Positions 22,724 through 33,999 of a stretch of 64,000 bases of DNA are shown here, piece after piece (positions within the stretch are counted from its first letter, which is position 1; every line of letters begins with the position of its first letter). The notes under the pieces are model-generated. The model was not told the DNA's origin. It saw only the letters and a program-made list of their open reading frames with translations, and made no database searches. Source of the DNA: Flaccisagitta enflata (taxonomy: Eukaryota; Chaetognatha; Sagittoidea; Aphragmophora); the NCBI GenBank assembly GCA_965153355.1, contig OZ231127.1:36456001-36520000 (forward strand), in the 5' to 3' direction. Position numbers and translations under genes: made by a program.

Positions 22724-22881
22724 TCTTTTTTTGCAGACACATGACTTTTGGTCTTTTGGTCAGTCGCTTGGTCCGTCAGTTCATAACACTTGAATTGTTT
22801 GAGGTGTTTTTTTTCATTATAATGACATTAAACTGTCCCTACCCAGCCACCCAAGAAAGTGGTGTCATGTATCTGGCCTTG
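22724..22881 (+). mobile_element. R element, diverged
   Basis: TTTTTTGCAGACACATGACT, a short TCCG-like tract, CCCTACCCAGCCACCCAAG, ends TGTCATGTATCTGGCCTTG. Confidence 0.6.
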
Positions 22882-23009
22882 ATGTGTCTTCATTTGATGC
22901 AAATGTGTCACAAGTCCCAAATACTTTCTCTTGTTTGATAGTTTTTAACCATTTTTGGTTGGTGAAAAAGCAAAACTAAGTTTATATATACATAAAATAC
23001 TGCTCTATA

Positions 23010-23276
23010 GTCTATACTGCTAGCAGAGCTAGCAAAAAAATATTTTCTCGGCTTTCTGCCAACAGAAAGAAAATTCACTGCTTTTATGAACACTAATGAC
23101 AAGGTCAAGGGATAGAGACCAACAAGAAATATGACGGGGAAAGAGATAAGGGGGAAGCGAGAGCGAGAGAAGAGAGACGAAAGTCCTGAGTGGTCGTATT
23201 TCTCGTTAGTCTCTATCCCTTGGCCCTGTCATCACTTCCTCTCAGATGCATTTCAAATTTACGTGACCAAGCGGAG
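23010..23276 (+). pseudogene. Inverted partial copy of OTU-gene exon 2 and its acceptor
   Basis: The plus strand here reads gtcatcacttcctctcag followed by ATGCATTTC and TTTACGTGACCAAGCGGA, nearly identical to the intron/exon junction of exon 2, which lies on the minus strand at 19232. Less well conserved similarity continues upstream (ctagcag, aaaatt, tgaacactaatgac). A 125-bp foldback insertion (23103-23227) interrupts it: AAGGGATAGAGACCAACAAG on the left is mirrored by GTTAGTCTCTATCCCTTGG on the right. The copy ends in a GGGA microsatellite, so it is not a functional exon. In the pre-mRNA it would be antisense to exon 2. Confidence 0.75.
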
Positions 23277-23415
23277 GGAGGGAGGGAGGGAGGGAGCGAG
23301 GGAGGGAGGGAGGAAGAGAGAGAGCGGGAGAGAGGGAGAGAGAGAAGGGGGAGGGGGAGACAGAGAGAGAGAGCGAGAGAGCGAGAGAGAGAAACACACA
23401 CACACACACACACAC
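23273..23415 (+). repeat. GGGA, GA and CA compound microsatellite
   Basis: Begins where the inverted exon 2 copy ends. Confidence 0.9.
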
Positions 23416-23419
23416 AAAG

Positions 23420-23481
<62 letters not shown>

Positions 23482-23594
23482 CAGAAAGGAAATGGCAGAG
23501 AGAGAGACAAACATTTACAGATTTTCAGTGATAGGAAAACATAATAACCAAAATACAATAGTGAAACAAACAAACAAAACAGCCTGAAATTAAC

Positions 23595-23758
23595 CTTTTC
23601 TTCACTTGATCGTGAAATATTTGGACTTGATAGATCGCCTCGGAGAAGACGCGGAAAAGCGACGAAATGTCCTTGGCAACCGGTTTCCTGTATAGGTCCT
23701 TTTTCGCCAAGAACAAGTCCATAGCGTCGCCACGCGGTGGCCGCTCAACTCGTGCCAT
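23595..23758 (-). CDS. OTUD4/ALG13-like protein, exon 1 (start of OTU domain)
   Basis: First coding exon of the OTU-Tudor gene (54 codons plus 2 nt). The ATG is in a favourable context (gaaATGG) and the donor is AAAAG|gttaat. The segment DLYRKPVAKD followed by ISSLFR matches the first OTU motif of OTUD4 and ALG13. In that family the motif is D-G/A-S-C-L-F-R with a catalytic Cys; here Asp30 is kept but the Cys position is Ser33 (codon TCG) and the Gly/Ala position is Ile31. OTUD4-type proteins are cysteine deubiquitinases, so this copy is predicted to lack peptidase activity while possibly keeping ubiquitin or RNA-related binding. There is no N-terminal glycosyltransferase domain as in long ALG13. 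The exon ends in phase 2 and joins exon 2 at the split Arg55 codon. Seven exons chain without a frame conflict. Confidence 0.85.
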
Positions 23759-23960
23759 TTCCGGCCACAGGCGAGAGAGATAATTGGCGCGAAATTCAGA
23801 AACTTTCTACGCTAGACTCGCTAGTCTACTGCAGGTTATTAAGTTTTATCTATGGCTAATTCATCGTCATGTTTTCAGTATTTTGATTGTAATCAGTTGA
23901 TTAAAGATATAACCAAGCGGTAATTAACTGGATAAAAGAAATATTGTAATTAACAGCGGG

Positions 23961-24881
23961 TTAGGGTGAAGTGGGGTAAAATGGGTCACTTTTTCGATTA
24001 ATCATTAAATATTTCTTAATTCTTTATAAAAATGAAGAATTTTATGGTTGTGTGTTTTCTCTACTATCACAAAAGAGGAAATTGCCCCCAAAAAATAAGC
24101 GAGGGGGGCACCCCCCCTTTTCTAAAATGATTAGGTGACCCATTTTACCCCATCAAGGTGGGGTAAAATGGGTCACCTACCTTTTTTTGAAAAACATCGG
24201 CCATTACTTGATTCCAAGTGAGGAGCTACAACGCGTTAGTGAAAAACAAGTGACCTAACATATAAATTGAGCTAAAAAAGTATTTTAAGGCAAAAAATAT
24301 TTGGTACGTGATAAGTTTTTTGCAAATAACGGTTTAGCATCAAATCATAATTTTCATATTATAAAATCTTTCAAAAACAATGGAACAAGATGCTTAGGGC
24401 TGGAATGAGCTGTATCTCACTTACTCTGACCCATGAGATTGGAAAACAAGCATATTTCATCATTTTGATAAAAATTTCATGATTTTAGCATGGTGACCCA
24501 TTTTACCCCACATAACTAAAAATTAATTTTTTAGCTAATTATACGTAAAAACTGAAAACCATTACTGCCCACATTTAACCATCCATCCACATTACTTAGG
24601 CAGTGGGTAATGGCTTTCTTCCTCAATTTGGTCTCCATGGAAACAAGAAGTTGGTTTCATGCCAAGCGACCAACAATTTTTTTCTATTAAATATTTATTT
24701 TCACAATGCATCCAAATAGTACCAACAAGGGGCAATAAACTATCTTGGAGGAGGATATGGCACCCTATTCCCCAGACCAGAAGCAAAAATTGCTTCATTT
24801 CAACAAATTATAGCAAAATTTAAAAAAAAGTTAAGTGACCCATTTTACCCCGCTGACCCATTTTACCCCACTCTACCCTAA
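23961..24881. mobile_element. G element, complete TIR copy
   Basis: TTAGGGTGAAGTGGGGTAAA at the left and TTTACCCCACTCTACCCTAA at the right. GGGGTAAAATGGGTCAC recurs internally in both orientations (24121-24180, 24490-24520, 24840-24870). Confidence 0.85.
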
Positions 24882-24899
24882 TTCACGCATGACGGCATG

Positions 24900-25860
24900 A
24901 GTCGCAATAAGCGTTTTTCGTTAGCTGAAAACGTGTACACAGCGTTACGATACATAGACAAAGATAACTTTGAGTGCCCACTGCCCAGAGCTGGGAGTGG
25001 TTCAATGGTGTCCTATGATACTTGGTGTACTATGATACTTGGTGAATACCAATCACCCGGCGGAAAAAAAACCTTATGTATAATAACGCAGGGGCTCACT
25101 TACACAGAGCTAAAGAACTAAGACATTTGTCTAAGCGCGCATTTTTGGAGAACCACTATAGAGTTCGCATTAGCCACTCGAAGTCGAACAACAAAAAGAA
25201 GTGGTATTCGCTTGTAGGAATACGTATCAGATATTGAGCACGTATTAACTAATAAGTTAGCAGCGATTATTAAACGCGAACGAGAAAATTTTAAGTAATT
25301 CAAATTTAACGATTGCACTACTGCTTTGTCATCATATGTTCGAATTCCATAGAGACTAGTAATTGAAACATCCCTAGCTTTTGAGTTTCTTTTACTGGGT
25401 TTCATCCTTTCCCTTGCAAAGATGGTTCATCGGCGAATTGGCCCTTGTTATTCATTAGCCAAAACGTAGCAAGTCTTTGAAATTATTTGTGGTTGAGACC
25501 ATCCCTTGATGTACTAGCTTAGACGTCCATTCAAAATATACATGTTACATTGGTCCTCTGAAAATAAAAAAGGCAACAAAACATGGGTTACTTCCATAAT
25601 TTAACAAAAAACAATAGCATAGGTGGAGATGAATTTAACAAAACTGCATCGAGAGCATGTACATCAACAACTTCAATGAACAAATAAAGAAACAGTGAAA
25701 CCACTGTTTATATAAATAACAACCGCGACGACGGAATAACCTGGAAAGTCGTAAGCTAATGATGAAGGAGAAAACGTACCGAGCAACCGTACCGTTTTTA
25801 CAATACAAACAAATGTACACGGCGCGACGTGAGGAGGGTTAAACGGCTTAGTGCGTCTGC
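24900..25860. other. Region downstream of gene L, upstream of the OTU gene
   Basis: Short open frames on both strands but none with coding composition or splice support. Probably the 3' untranslated region of gene L plus intergenic DNA before the OTU gene start at 23758. Confidence 0.5.
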
Positions 25861-25861
25861 G

Positions 25862-25997
25862 TCACATTTGGACGCTTCGATTTTTCGACGGAGAGGCAGG
25901 TTGAAATGTGATTTGCATGGATGAACTTAAAGGAAGCGACCGCAGCGTAGGAGTACTCGGTGATGAGGGTTCCAAGAGTGGAATATCTAATGATGAC
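25862..25997 (-). CDS. Unrecognised gene L, terminal exon with stop
   Basis: 136 nt ending in TGA. Acceptor tccttgctgctcag. In the frame demanded by the upstream exon it encodes a 44-residue tail (SSLDIPLLEPSSPSTPTL, then QPASPSKNRSVQM and stop), rich in Ser and Pro and likely disordered; a cytoplasmic tail would fit. Another frame is also open but conflicts in phase. The intron between the two exons carries a diverged R element (26070-26215). I found no clear AATAAA on this strand within the next few hundred bases. Confidence 0.6.
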
Positions 25998-26069
25998 CTG
26001 AGCAGCAAGGAAAGTGCAGTGGGATAATCGGCAATAAATTTTCCGTTTCGGCCAGTAAGACGATTCTAT

Positions 26070-26215
26070 TACTAATCGCGAACGCGCGATTCTTATCGTT
26101 GCTGTGTCGGTGAGTCGGCTTATACATCCGTCCGACCGAACCTCCGTAATGTTTTTCGTTTTTTTTACGCTCCTGCCCCTGCCAACCCGGTCGGGACCAG
26201 CACTTTGACTTGTTT
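26070..26215 (+). mobile_element. R element, diverged, in gene L intron
   Basis: AATCGCGAACGCGCGATTCT, TCGGTGAGTCGGC, TCCGTCCGACCG, GCTCCTGCCCCTGCCAACCC, CTTTGACTTG. The hairpin arms AATCGCG/CGCGATT still pair. Confidence 0.55.
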
Positions 26216-26294
26216 TTCTTCTCGGCAAATGCTGCCTTTCAAAACTGCTAATAACCTAAACATAGCGATCGTGATGAAAAGATTGAACTATTAC

Positions 26295-26427
26295 CCAGGT
26301 TGACGATTATTATTTCGGTCTTGCAAACTGCCGTTAGTCATCGATCCCGGTTTATGGCACGGTATGACGTTACCGGCAAAGTCCGTTAGGGTAAGCGTCG
26401 AGGAAGAGCCAAATGGTGGCGAAGGGT
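26295..26427 (-). CDS. Unrecognised gene L, penultimate exon
   Basis: 133 nt: 2 nt completing a codon, 43 codons, then 2 nt. Acceptor gcttttcttttcag, donor CAACCTGG|gtaata. The product is PSPPFGSSSTLTLTDF then polar sequence with CHKPGSM and DRNNNRQP; Ser/Pro/Asn-rich and probably disordered. The phase fits exactly with the terminal exon at 25997 (GG+G giving Gly). Codon use is GC-richer than the surrounding DNA. I do not recognise the family. Upstream exons would lie above 26.5 kb; they may belong to the vWA gene on the same strand, but nothing proves it. Confidence 0.6.
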
Positions 26428-26539
26428 CTGAAAAGAAAAGCAGAAAACGTCGAATCAAGTTAAAGGTTTAGTACGGATTTGATTGAAGTTACCTCCAACA
26501 AGTGACACGAGGTCATAATATCGTTGTGGACGCGTGGGC

Positions 26540-26547
26540 AGAGACAC

Positions 26548-26602
<55 letters not shown>

Positions 26603-26614
26603 CACACACACACA
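26540..26614 (+). repeat. (CAGA)n/(CA)n microsatellite
   Basis: Separates the R distal end from the foldback at 26615. Confidence 0.9.
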
Positions 26615-28644
26615 GGGTGTGTCTGCATTCACCATCTTATTTGGATACTTTATCTGGATACAGTAGATATCGTCTAGACTTGAGATAACGGGGGCAAGCA
26701 TTGTGGAAAGACGAATGAAGGCAGGGGAGCGATATTTGGATTATAGACTAATCAAAGGATGATTAATTCCCCATGATAGCTGGTTGCTATGGAAACACAT
26801 TTCCATGTATTCTTGCTAAAATACAAATATTTTGAGAGATTTTTTTAGGGAACATTGCTTAAAATAAAATTTGTTAAAACTTTCCCACAGTATGTTCTGT
26901 AAGAATGTCACTCGTTTGGCCGTTGCTAGGGAGCGTATCCATGTGTGACAACCCCTAGCAACCGCTAAACGAGTGACATTCTTACAGAACATACTGTGGG
27001 AAAGTTGTAGCAAATTTTTTTTAAGCAATGTTCCCTAAAAAAATCTCTCAAAATATTGATACTTTAGCGAGAATACATGGAAATGTGTTTCCATAGCAAC
27101 CAGCTATCATGGGGAATAAACTATCCTGTTATTAGTCTATGTTTGAAATATCACTCCCCTGGCTTCATTATTTTTCCCACAATGCTTGCCCCCGTTATCT
27201 CAAGTCTAGACGAGATCTACCACACATCTCTGGATACCCCCCCAAAGAGAATCGAAAATACCATTTTTTCTGACTGTGCTATTTGTCTTCAGGAACATCT
27301 GGGCAACTAAAAAAAACAAAAAACAAAAAAATTCTTCTGAAATTTTTTCATTTATTTCACTTTTTAGGTAAAAAAAGGGCATTTTTAGCACTTTTTAGGC
27401 ATAAAATTATTCATGCAGCATAGAAAATCTGAAAAAATTCTGGAAATGTATGGCGATAGATAGAATATACACGTTTTTACCCTTCATAAACAGTTTTTTT
27501 AAATATCATACAGATTAGAGCTTAAAAATAGCCTAAAAATGACAAAATATGTTTTTTTTCAGTATTTTTCTGTCTAAATTTGTTTTTACAGCATTTTAAC
27601 TCCAAAAAAATCCTAGAAAAGTGTAGTAGTAGTCTGAGCTTAACTACTTTTACCCTGAACAATCAGTAAATTTTGATTTTTTTAGGTTTAGAACTAAAAA
27701 AAAAGAAAAAATAGCAAAATATTGTTTTTTAAGCATCTTAAAGCAAATAATTATTCATGCACTTTTATAAAGCCAAAAAAATATTGGAAATGTGTGGCAA
27801 TAGATAGAATACATGTGTTTTTACCTTTCACAAAAAGTTTTTTTAGATATCTTGAAGATTAAAATTTAAAAATAGCGTAAAAATACCGAAATATGGTTTT
27901 TTTCAGCATTTTCAAATCTCAAATTTTTTAGTACAGCATTTCAACATGTATATTCTATCTATTGCCACATATTTCCAGTATTTTTTTAGATTCATAAAAG
28001 TGCATGAACAATTATTTGCTTTAAGATGCTTAAAAAACAATATTTTGTTATTTTTAGCTATTTTTTAACTCTAAACCTAAAAAAATCAAAATTTACTGAT
28101 TGTTCATGGTAAAAGTAGTTAAGCTCAGACTACTGCTACACTTTTCTAAGATTTTTTGGGAGTTAAAATGCTGTAAAAACAAATTTAGACTTGAAAAATA
28201 CTGAAAAAGCCATATTTTGTGATTTTTAGGCCATTTTTAGCTCTAATGTGTATGATACTTTAAAAACTGTTTAAGAAGGGTAGCGTGTATATCTATTGCC
28301 ATACATTTTCAATATTTTTTTGTTTTCTAAGCTGCATGAACAATTTTATGCTCAAAAAGTGCTAAAAATGCCCTTTTTTTTATTTAAAAAGTGAAATAAA
28401 TGAAAAAATTTCAGTAGAATTTTTTTGTTTTTTGTTTTTTTTAGTAGCCCACATGTTCCTGAAGACAAATAGCACAGTCAGAAAAAATGGTATTTTCGAT
28501 TCTCTTTGGGGGGGTATCCAGAGATGTGTGCTACTCTATCATAATCAGATATTCTACATAGTGAAATTACAAAATTTTCATGAAATATCCGGATATTATT
28601 ATCCAAATGAAATATCCAAATAAGCTGTTTAATGCAGACACACC
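26615..28644. mobile_element. Foldback element (family of 60504-61064), split by another foldback
   Basis: GGTGTGTCTGCATT at the left, AATGCAGACACACC at the right. Inner arms: TCGTCTAGACTTGAGATAAC with inverse, AACATACTGTGGGAAAGTT, and the turn region CCGTTGCTAGGGAGCG. The right arm is interrupted at 27221-28530. Confidence 0.8.
27221..28530. mobile_element. 1.3 kb foldback nested in the previous foldback
   Basis: CACACATCTCTGGATACCCC at the left; GGGGTATCCAGAGATGTGTG at the right; arms of about 640 bp meeting near 27880. CTAC directly abuts both ends (27217-27220, 28531-28534), a candidate 4-bp target duplication. Confidence 0.88.
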
Positions 28645-28769
28645 TACAGAATCATGATTGCAGAATAAAAAATGCGCGTTTCAACACTTTTTAACTCCAT
28701 CACGACGGACCGACGGACGGACAAAGCCTGCTATAGAGTTGCGTGTCCGCAACTAAAAACAGGGGGGTA

Positions 28770-29160
28770 AAGCTTAAAGTTTCTAGACATTTTTAGCTTT
28801 TCTTTTAGCTTTTTTTAACTTTCTTTAGCTCTTTTCAAATTTGAAGTGGTGCAAAAAGTTAAAGAAAGCTAAAAAAGGCGAAAAACCGAAAAAGGCTAAA
28901 AACAGTCAAAAAAAGCTAAAAAATACTAAAAACAGCTAAAAAATGTTTAAGGATGCTATGAGTTTCTACAGAAAACTTAGAACAACCGCAAGCAAAAAAG
29001 CTAAAATGAGCTAAAAAAGACGATAAGGAGCTATTAAAGAGCTAAAAACCAAAAAAGCTAAACAGTTACAAAAAAAGCTAAAAAAGGCAAAAAAAAAAAA
29101 GCTAAAAGTTACAACTAAAAAAAGTTAAAATAAGCTTAAAACAGCTAGAAAACAGGGAAT
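28770..29160 (+). repeat. AGCTAAAAA-rich irregular repeat
   Basis: Dozens of AAAAAGCTAAAA and AAAAGCTAAAAACAG-like units with no fixed period; no coding potential. Confidence 0.8.
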
Positions 29161-29489
29161 GTAAGGCAATAAAACCCGCTTGAAAAAACCCGGGTTTTAT
29201 TACCGGGTTTTATTGGGCTTTTTCAAAGTAATTTTGAAAAAACCCGGGTTTTTTCAAAAAAGTTCATTTTCATGATTGTGTGCTGCTTAAAAACATTTTT
29301 TTTTTTCATGAAATATAGTTTCTCCCTATTTTAATCTGTATATTTCTTATTAATTTATCAGCAAATTATTGATAAATTGACTATTTCTGATACTGACATT
29401 TTATAGATCAAACTGATAATATCTCTTTTCTCCTGCTCAGGATCACACAACACGAAAAATCGCCGGTTTCTGTGGATTACCTTCCCGTT

Positions 29490-29885
29490 TCACTGTATGA
29501 ATCGTAATGTAGTTTTCGCCAAGCCCAGCCCCAGATTTTATTGCTTCAGCCCCATCAAGCCCGCCTCATTGAGCTACCATGACCATTTGAAAACTGTTTC
29601 AAAGAATTCCTATAGGGTCCGTTGATACTTATAGAGTCAGACCTTTGGTTATAATGACCTAGTTGCATAGATAAAATAGCAAGCCCGCAGAAAAAAATTG
29701 CTAAGCCCCCCAAAAATTAGGCAAGCCCCAGTTTTCCTTCTAAGAGGCTCATTTTAGTGTATGAGGAATTTACAGGTTGTAAAAGTTTCCAATTAGAAAA
29801 CTGAATCACTGTGAATGCAGACGTTGCTACTAGTGTTGGAGAGAGTAGAGTGAGTGGCTCCTTCAGTTCTTGAACATAGTTGTTT

Positions 29886-29974
<89 letters not shown>

Positions 29975-30450
29975 GACTGTGTGCGTGTTTGTTACACCAT
30001 TTCTGCATTAAACAATTGAACTTAGTTTCTTATATTATGAAAGAAAGAACTGTTAAAATAGATTGTTCTTTGCATCAGCAATATCAATTCGCTTTGCTAT
30101 CCTCTTCATCTTCCTCCCACCTTAGCATAGACTCATTTACTCTTTGACGCATGGTCACCATTTCCAATCGGAAACTTTGGCAGCTTAAAAATTTGCCATA
30201 CTTAAAAAAATGGGGCTTGCATCAAGCCCCGGGCTTGGTTTTAAAAATAAGGGGCTTAACTATTTTTTAGTCATATCCAGACCATAAGTATCAAGAATCT
30301 GATACTCAAAGCAACGCATGACCTCAGCATAAGTGTCTGAAACAATCATTTGATACATATCATTGCTAGATAAGGCGGGCTTAATGGGGCTTACAGTTCT
30401 TTTTGTGGGCTTATGTGGGGCGGGGCTTGGCGATCATTTCATACGGTGCG
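29490..30450. mobile_element. Diverged inverted-repeat element with AAGCCC motifs
   Basis: TTCGCCAAGCCCAGCCCC at the left pairs with GGGGCGGGGCTTGGCGATC at the right; CCCCATCAAGCCCGCCTCAT pairs with AAGGCGGGCTTAATGGGGC. A (GT)n tract (29889-29972) lies in the middle. Confidence 0.7.
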
Positions 30451-31020
30451 TTTCTGTGGCTTAGAATCCAGATTCTTTAACAATTTTTTAACAAAGACCC
30501 TGGCTCTGGGGCAATTTTAACGAACAAAACTTGTCACAGATAAATCATAAGGGGTTAATCAATGCACCGAGTACTAGCGCTTGAAATTTTAAAGCCTAGA
30601 TAAGAAAAAAAGAATCAAGACACCAACTCAGATTCTGTCAGATTCTGTCAGATTCTTCAGGCTCATATTTTTGGTATGACGATTTTCTTTGCTGCTGGTG
30701 TTTCCAATCGAAATTATAGACTGTGTGGATTCAAAGTAATCACTATACTATTGCGTGTACACGTGTAATCACATGACTGTATGACAGGACGACAGGATCT
30801 CTGTCTCGACCAGAGATTAGGTATCGAGATCGGGGAATCCGTGTATCGGTGCGGTCAAATGGGATAACGGAAATCCGTAATTCACCATGAAAACCGATCG
30901 TTCCTCTTCCTCTTCCTCTTCCTCCTCCTCCTCCTTCTCTTCCTTCCCTTTCTGCTCTTCTATTCTTCCATGATCCTTTGTTTCTTTTAGTCGATCTTAT
31001 ACCGCTTTTGGTGTGTGCTC

Positions 31021-31090
<70 letters not shown>

Positions 31091-31404
31091 TTTTTTTCTC
31101 TCTCTTTCTCTCTCTCTTTCCTTTCACAATGCTTGGGTGAATGTATATCACAAGGATCATCATGAGTCAAATGCAATGAACCTTTTACCAAGTTGGTTCC
31201 TTTTACATCTACGCATATAATGCGCAACCTTGTTTTGAATAACGTCCAGTTATTTAGGGATAACGACCTTAGCATAAAATGGCGGATTTTTACCATATAA
31301 CGACCTCATAACGGCCGACTACTGACATATAGTAACGCAAATCTCTGGTCTCGACGTAATCTCTATTAACAAATGTATCTGTAACAACATACAATACGAC
31401 AGTG

Positions 31405-33999
31405 TTCAACTCCCGTAAGTGTGGACTACCCTCGCAAGAGTCCACTAACCCCGCAAGTGTCAACTACCCCCCTCAAGTGTTGACTACCCGCCCCCCCCCC
31501 GCAAGTGTCAACTACCCCTGGCAAGTGTGGACTACCCCCAAGTGTCAACAGACCCTCACGAGTTTTTACTATCCCCCCTTATTGTCACCTACCCCCTGCA
31601 AGTGTCAACATACCCCTGCCAGTGTCAATTACCCCCCCAAGTGTTGACTATCCCCTCCGCAAGAGTCAATTACCCCCTCAGGTGTGAACTACCCTCCACA
31701 AGTGTGAACCACCCCCCGAAATGTCTACTCTCCCCTCAAAGTGTCAACTACCCCCCGCAAGTGTTGAGTACCCCTAAAATGTTGACTACCCCCTGCAAAT
31801 GTCAACTACCCCCCTCAAGTGTCAACTACCTCCCCACAAGTGTCAACTACCCCCAGAAGTGTCAACTACCCCCCAAAGTTTCAAATACCCCCACAAGTTT
31901 CAAATACCCCATGTCAATTCCCCAGGTGGCAAATACCCCCCGCAAGTGTTGATGCCCCCCCCCAAATGTTGACTACCCCCAGCAAGTGTCAACTACCACC
32001 CTCAAGTGTCAACTACCACCCTCAAGCGTCAACTACCACCCTCAAGCGTCAACTACCACCCTCAAGTGGCAACTACCCCCGGGAGTGTTGACTACCCCAT
32101 ACAAGTGTCAACTACCCCCCACAAGTGTCAACTACCCCCGCAAGTGTCAACTACCCCCGCCAGTGTCAAGTAACCCCCGCAAGTGTCAACTAATCCCCGG
32201 AAGTGCTAACTACCCCCCGAAGGGTTGACTACCCCCCACAAGTGTCCACTATCCTCCGCAAGTGTCCACTAGCCCCCCAAGTGTCCACTAGCCCCCCAAG
32301 TGTCCACTAGCCCCCCAAGTGTCCACTAGCCCCCCAAGTGTCCACTAAACCCCTCAAGTGTTGACTACCCCCCGCACTTGTCACCTACCCCCTGAAAGTG
32401 TCAACATACCCCCGCAAGTGTCGACCACCCTCCCAAGTGTCAACTACCCCCCTGCAAGTGTCCACTACCCTCCACAAGTGTCAACTACCCCCCAAAGGGT
32501 CAACTACCCCTAGTTTCAATCTACCCCCCACAAGTGTCAACTACCCCGCAAGTGTCAACTACATGCGTGTGAGCAACCCCTGCACGTGTGCTTCCTGCTG
32601 AGTGTTGAGTACCCCTCAAGTGTTGACTACCCCTGGCAAGTGTCAACTACCCCCCGCGAATGTTAACTACCCCCTGCGAGTGTCAACTGCCCCCCACAAG
32701 TGTCAACTACCCCCGTAAGTGTTGACTACCCCCTGCAAGTGTCAACTACCCCCGCAAGTAATAACCCCCACAAGTGTTGACTACCCCCCGCTTGTCACCT
32801 ACCCCCGAAAGTGTCAACATACCCCCGCAAGTGTCGACCACCCTCCCAAGTGTCAACTACCCCCCTGCAAGTGTCCACTACCTCCACAAGTGTCAACTAC
32901 CCCCAAAGGGTCAACTACCCCTAGTTTCAACTACCCACAAGTGTCAACTACCGCAAGTGTCCAACTACCCCCGCAAGTGTCGACAGCCCCTGCACATGGC
33001 AGCTACCCTGCAAGTGTTGGGTACCCCTCAAGTGTTGACTACCCTGCAAGTCTCATTACCTAGCAGATGTTAACTACCCCCTGCGAGTGTCAACTGCCCC
33101 CGCAAGTGATAACTAACCCCCACAAGTGTTGACTACCCCCCGCAAGAGTTGACTACCCCCTGAAAGTGTCAACATACCCCCGCAAGTGTCGACCACCCCC
33201 AAAAGTGTCAACTACCCCCAAAAGTGTCACTACCCGCAAGTGTCACCTAACCCCTGCAAGTGTCAACATACCCCCGCAAGTGTCGACCACCCCCAAAAGT
33301 GTCAACTACCCCCAAAAGTGTCAAATACCCCACATAAGTGTTGACTTGCGCCCCCCGCAAGTGTCAATTACCCCCTGCAAGTGAGGACTACCTCCCCGAG
33401 TGTCAACAAACCCCCACAAGTGTTGACTAGCTACCGGAAGTGTTGACTATCCCCCGCTAGTGTCGACTACCCCCCGCTAGTGTCGACTACCCCCCGCTAG
33501 TGTCAACTTCCCCCCGCTAGTGTCGACTACCCCCCACAAGTGTTGACTACCCTCCCAGTTGTCAACTACCCTTGCAAGTGCAAACTACCCCCCCACAAGT
33601 GTTTTCTACCCCCTCCCAAGTCATGAATACCACCACTACCCCTAGCAAATGTTAACTGTCCCCTGAATGTGTCAACTACCCCCCGCAAGTGTTCACTACC
33701 CCCAACATATGTCGACTACCCTCAAGGTTTGACTACCCCTCCCAAGAGTCAACTACTACCAGCTAGTGTTGACTACCCCCAAAAGTGTCAACTAGCCCCT
33801 GCAAGTGTTGACTACCACCCCCACAACTCCCTGCAAGTTGTTTACCTCCGGCAAGTGTCCACTAACCCCAGCAAGTGTCAACTTCCCCCTGCAAGTGTAA
33901 ACAACCCCTGCCCCCCCCCCCGAAGTGTTGACTGGTCAGTAGTCCGCGCTAGTGAGAACTCTCCCTCCAAGTGTCAAGTATCACCCACAAGTGTTGACT
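31405..33999 (+). repeat. 20-bp satellite, C-rich orientation
   Basis: Units close to CAAGTGTCAACTACCCCCCG, very variable (GTTGACT/GTCAACT/GTCCACT alternate). Continues after a hairpin insertion from 34608 to 35206. Confidence 0.95.

Larger units (their letters stand above)
26499..28759 (-). mobile_element. R element split by nested hairpin elements
   Basis: The distal part is at 26499-26545 (CAAGTGACACGAGGTCATAA, TCGTTGTGGACGCGTGGGC) followed by CAGA repeats. The hairpin part is at 28645-28759 (AAATGCGCGTTTCAACAC, GACGGACCGACGGACGGAC, AGAGTTGCGTGTCCGCAACT, AAAAA). The intervening 2.0 kb is the foldback element at 26615-28644. The two parts match one intact TTGCGG-type copy. Confidence 0.7.

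Noticed and set aside
25848-26228. 126-codon minus-strand frame
   Set aside because: Runs from an R element into gene L's terminal exon in the wrong phase.
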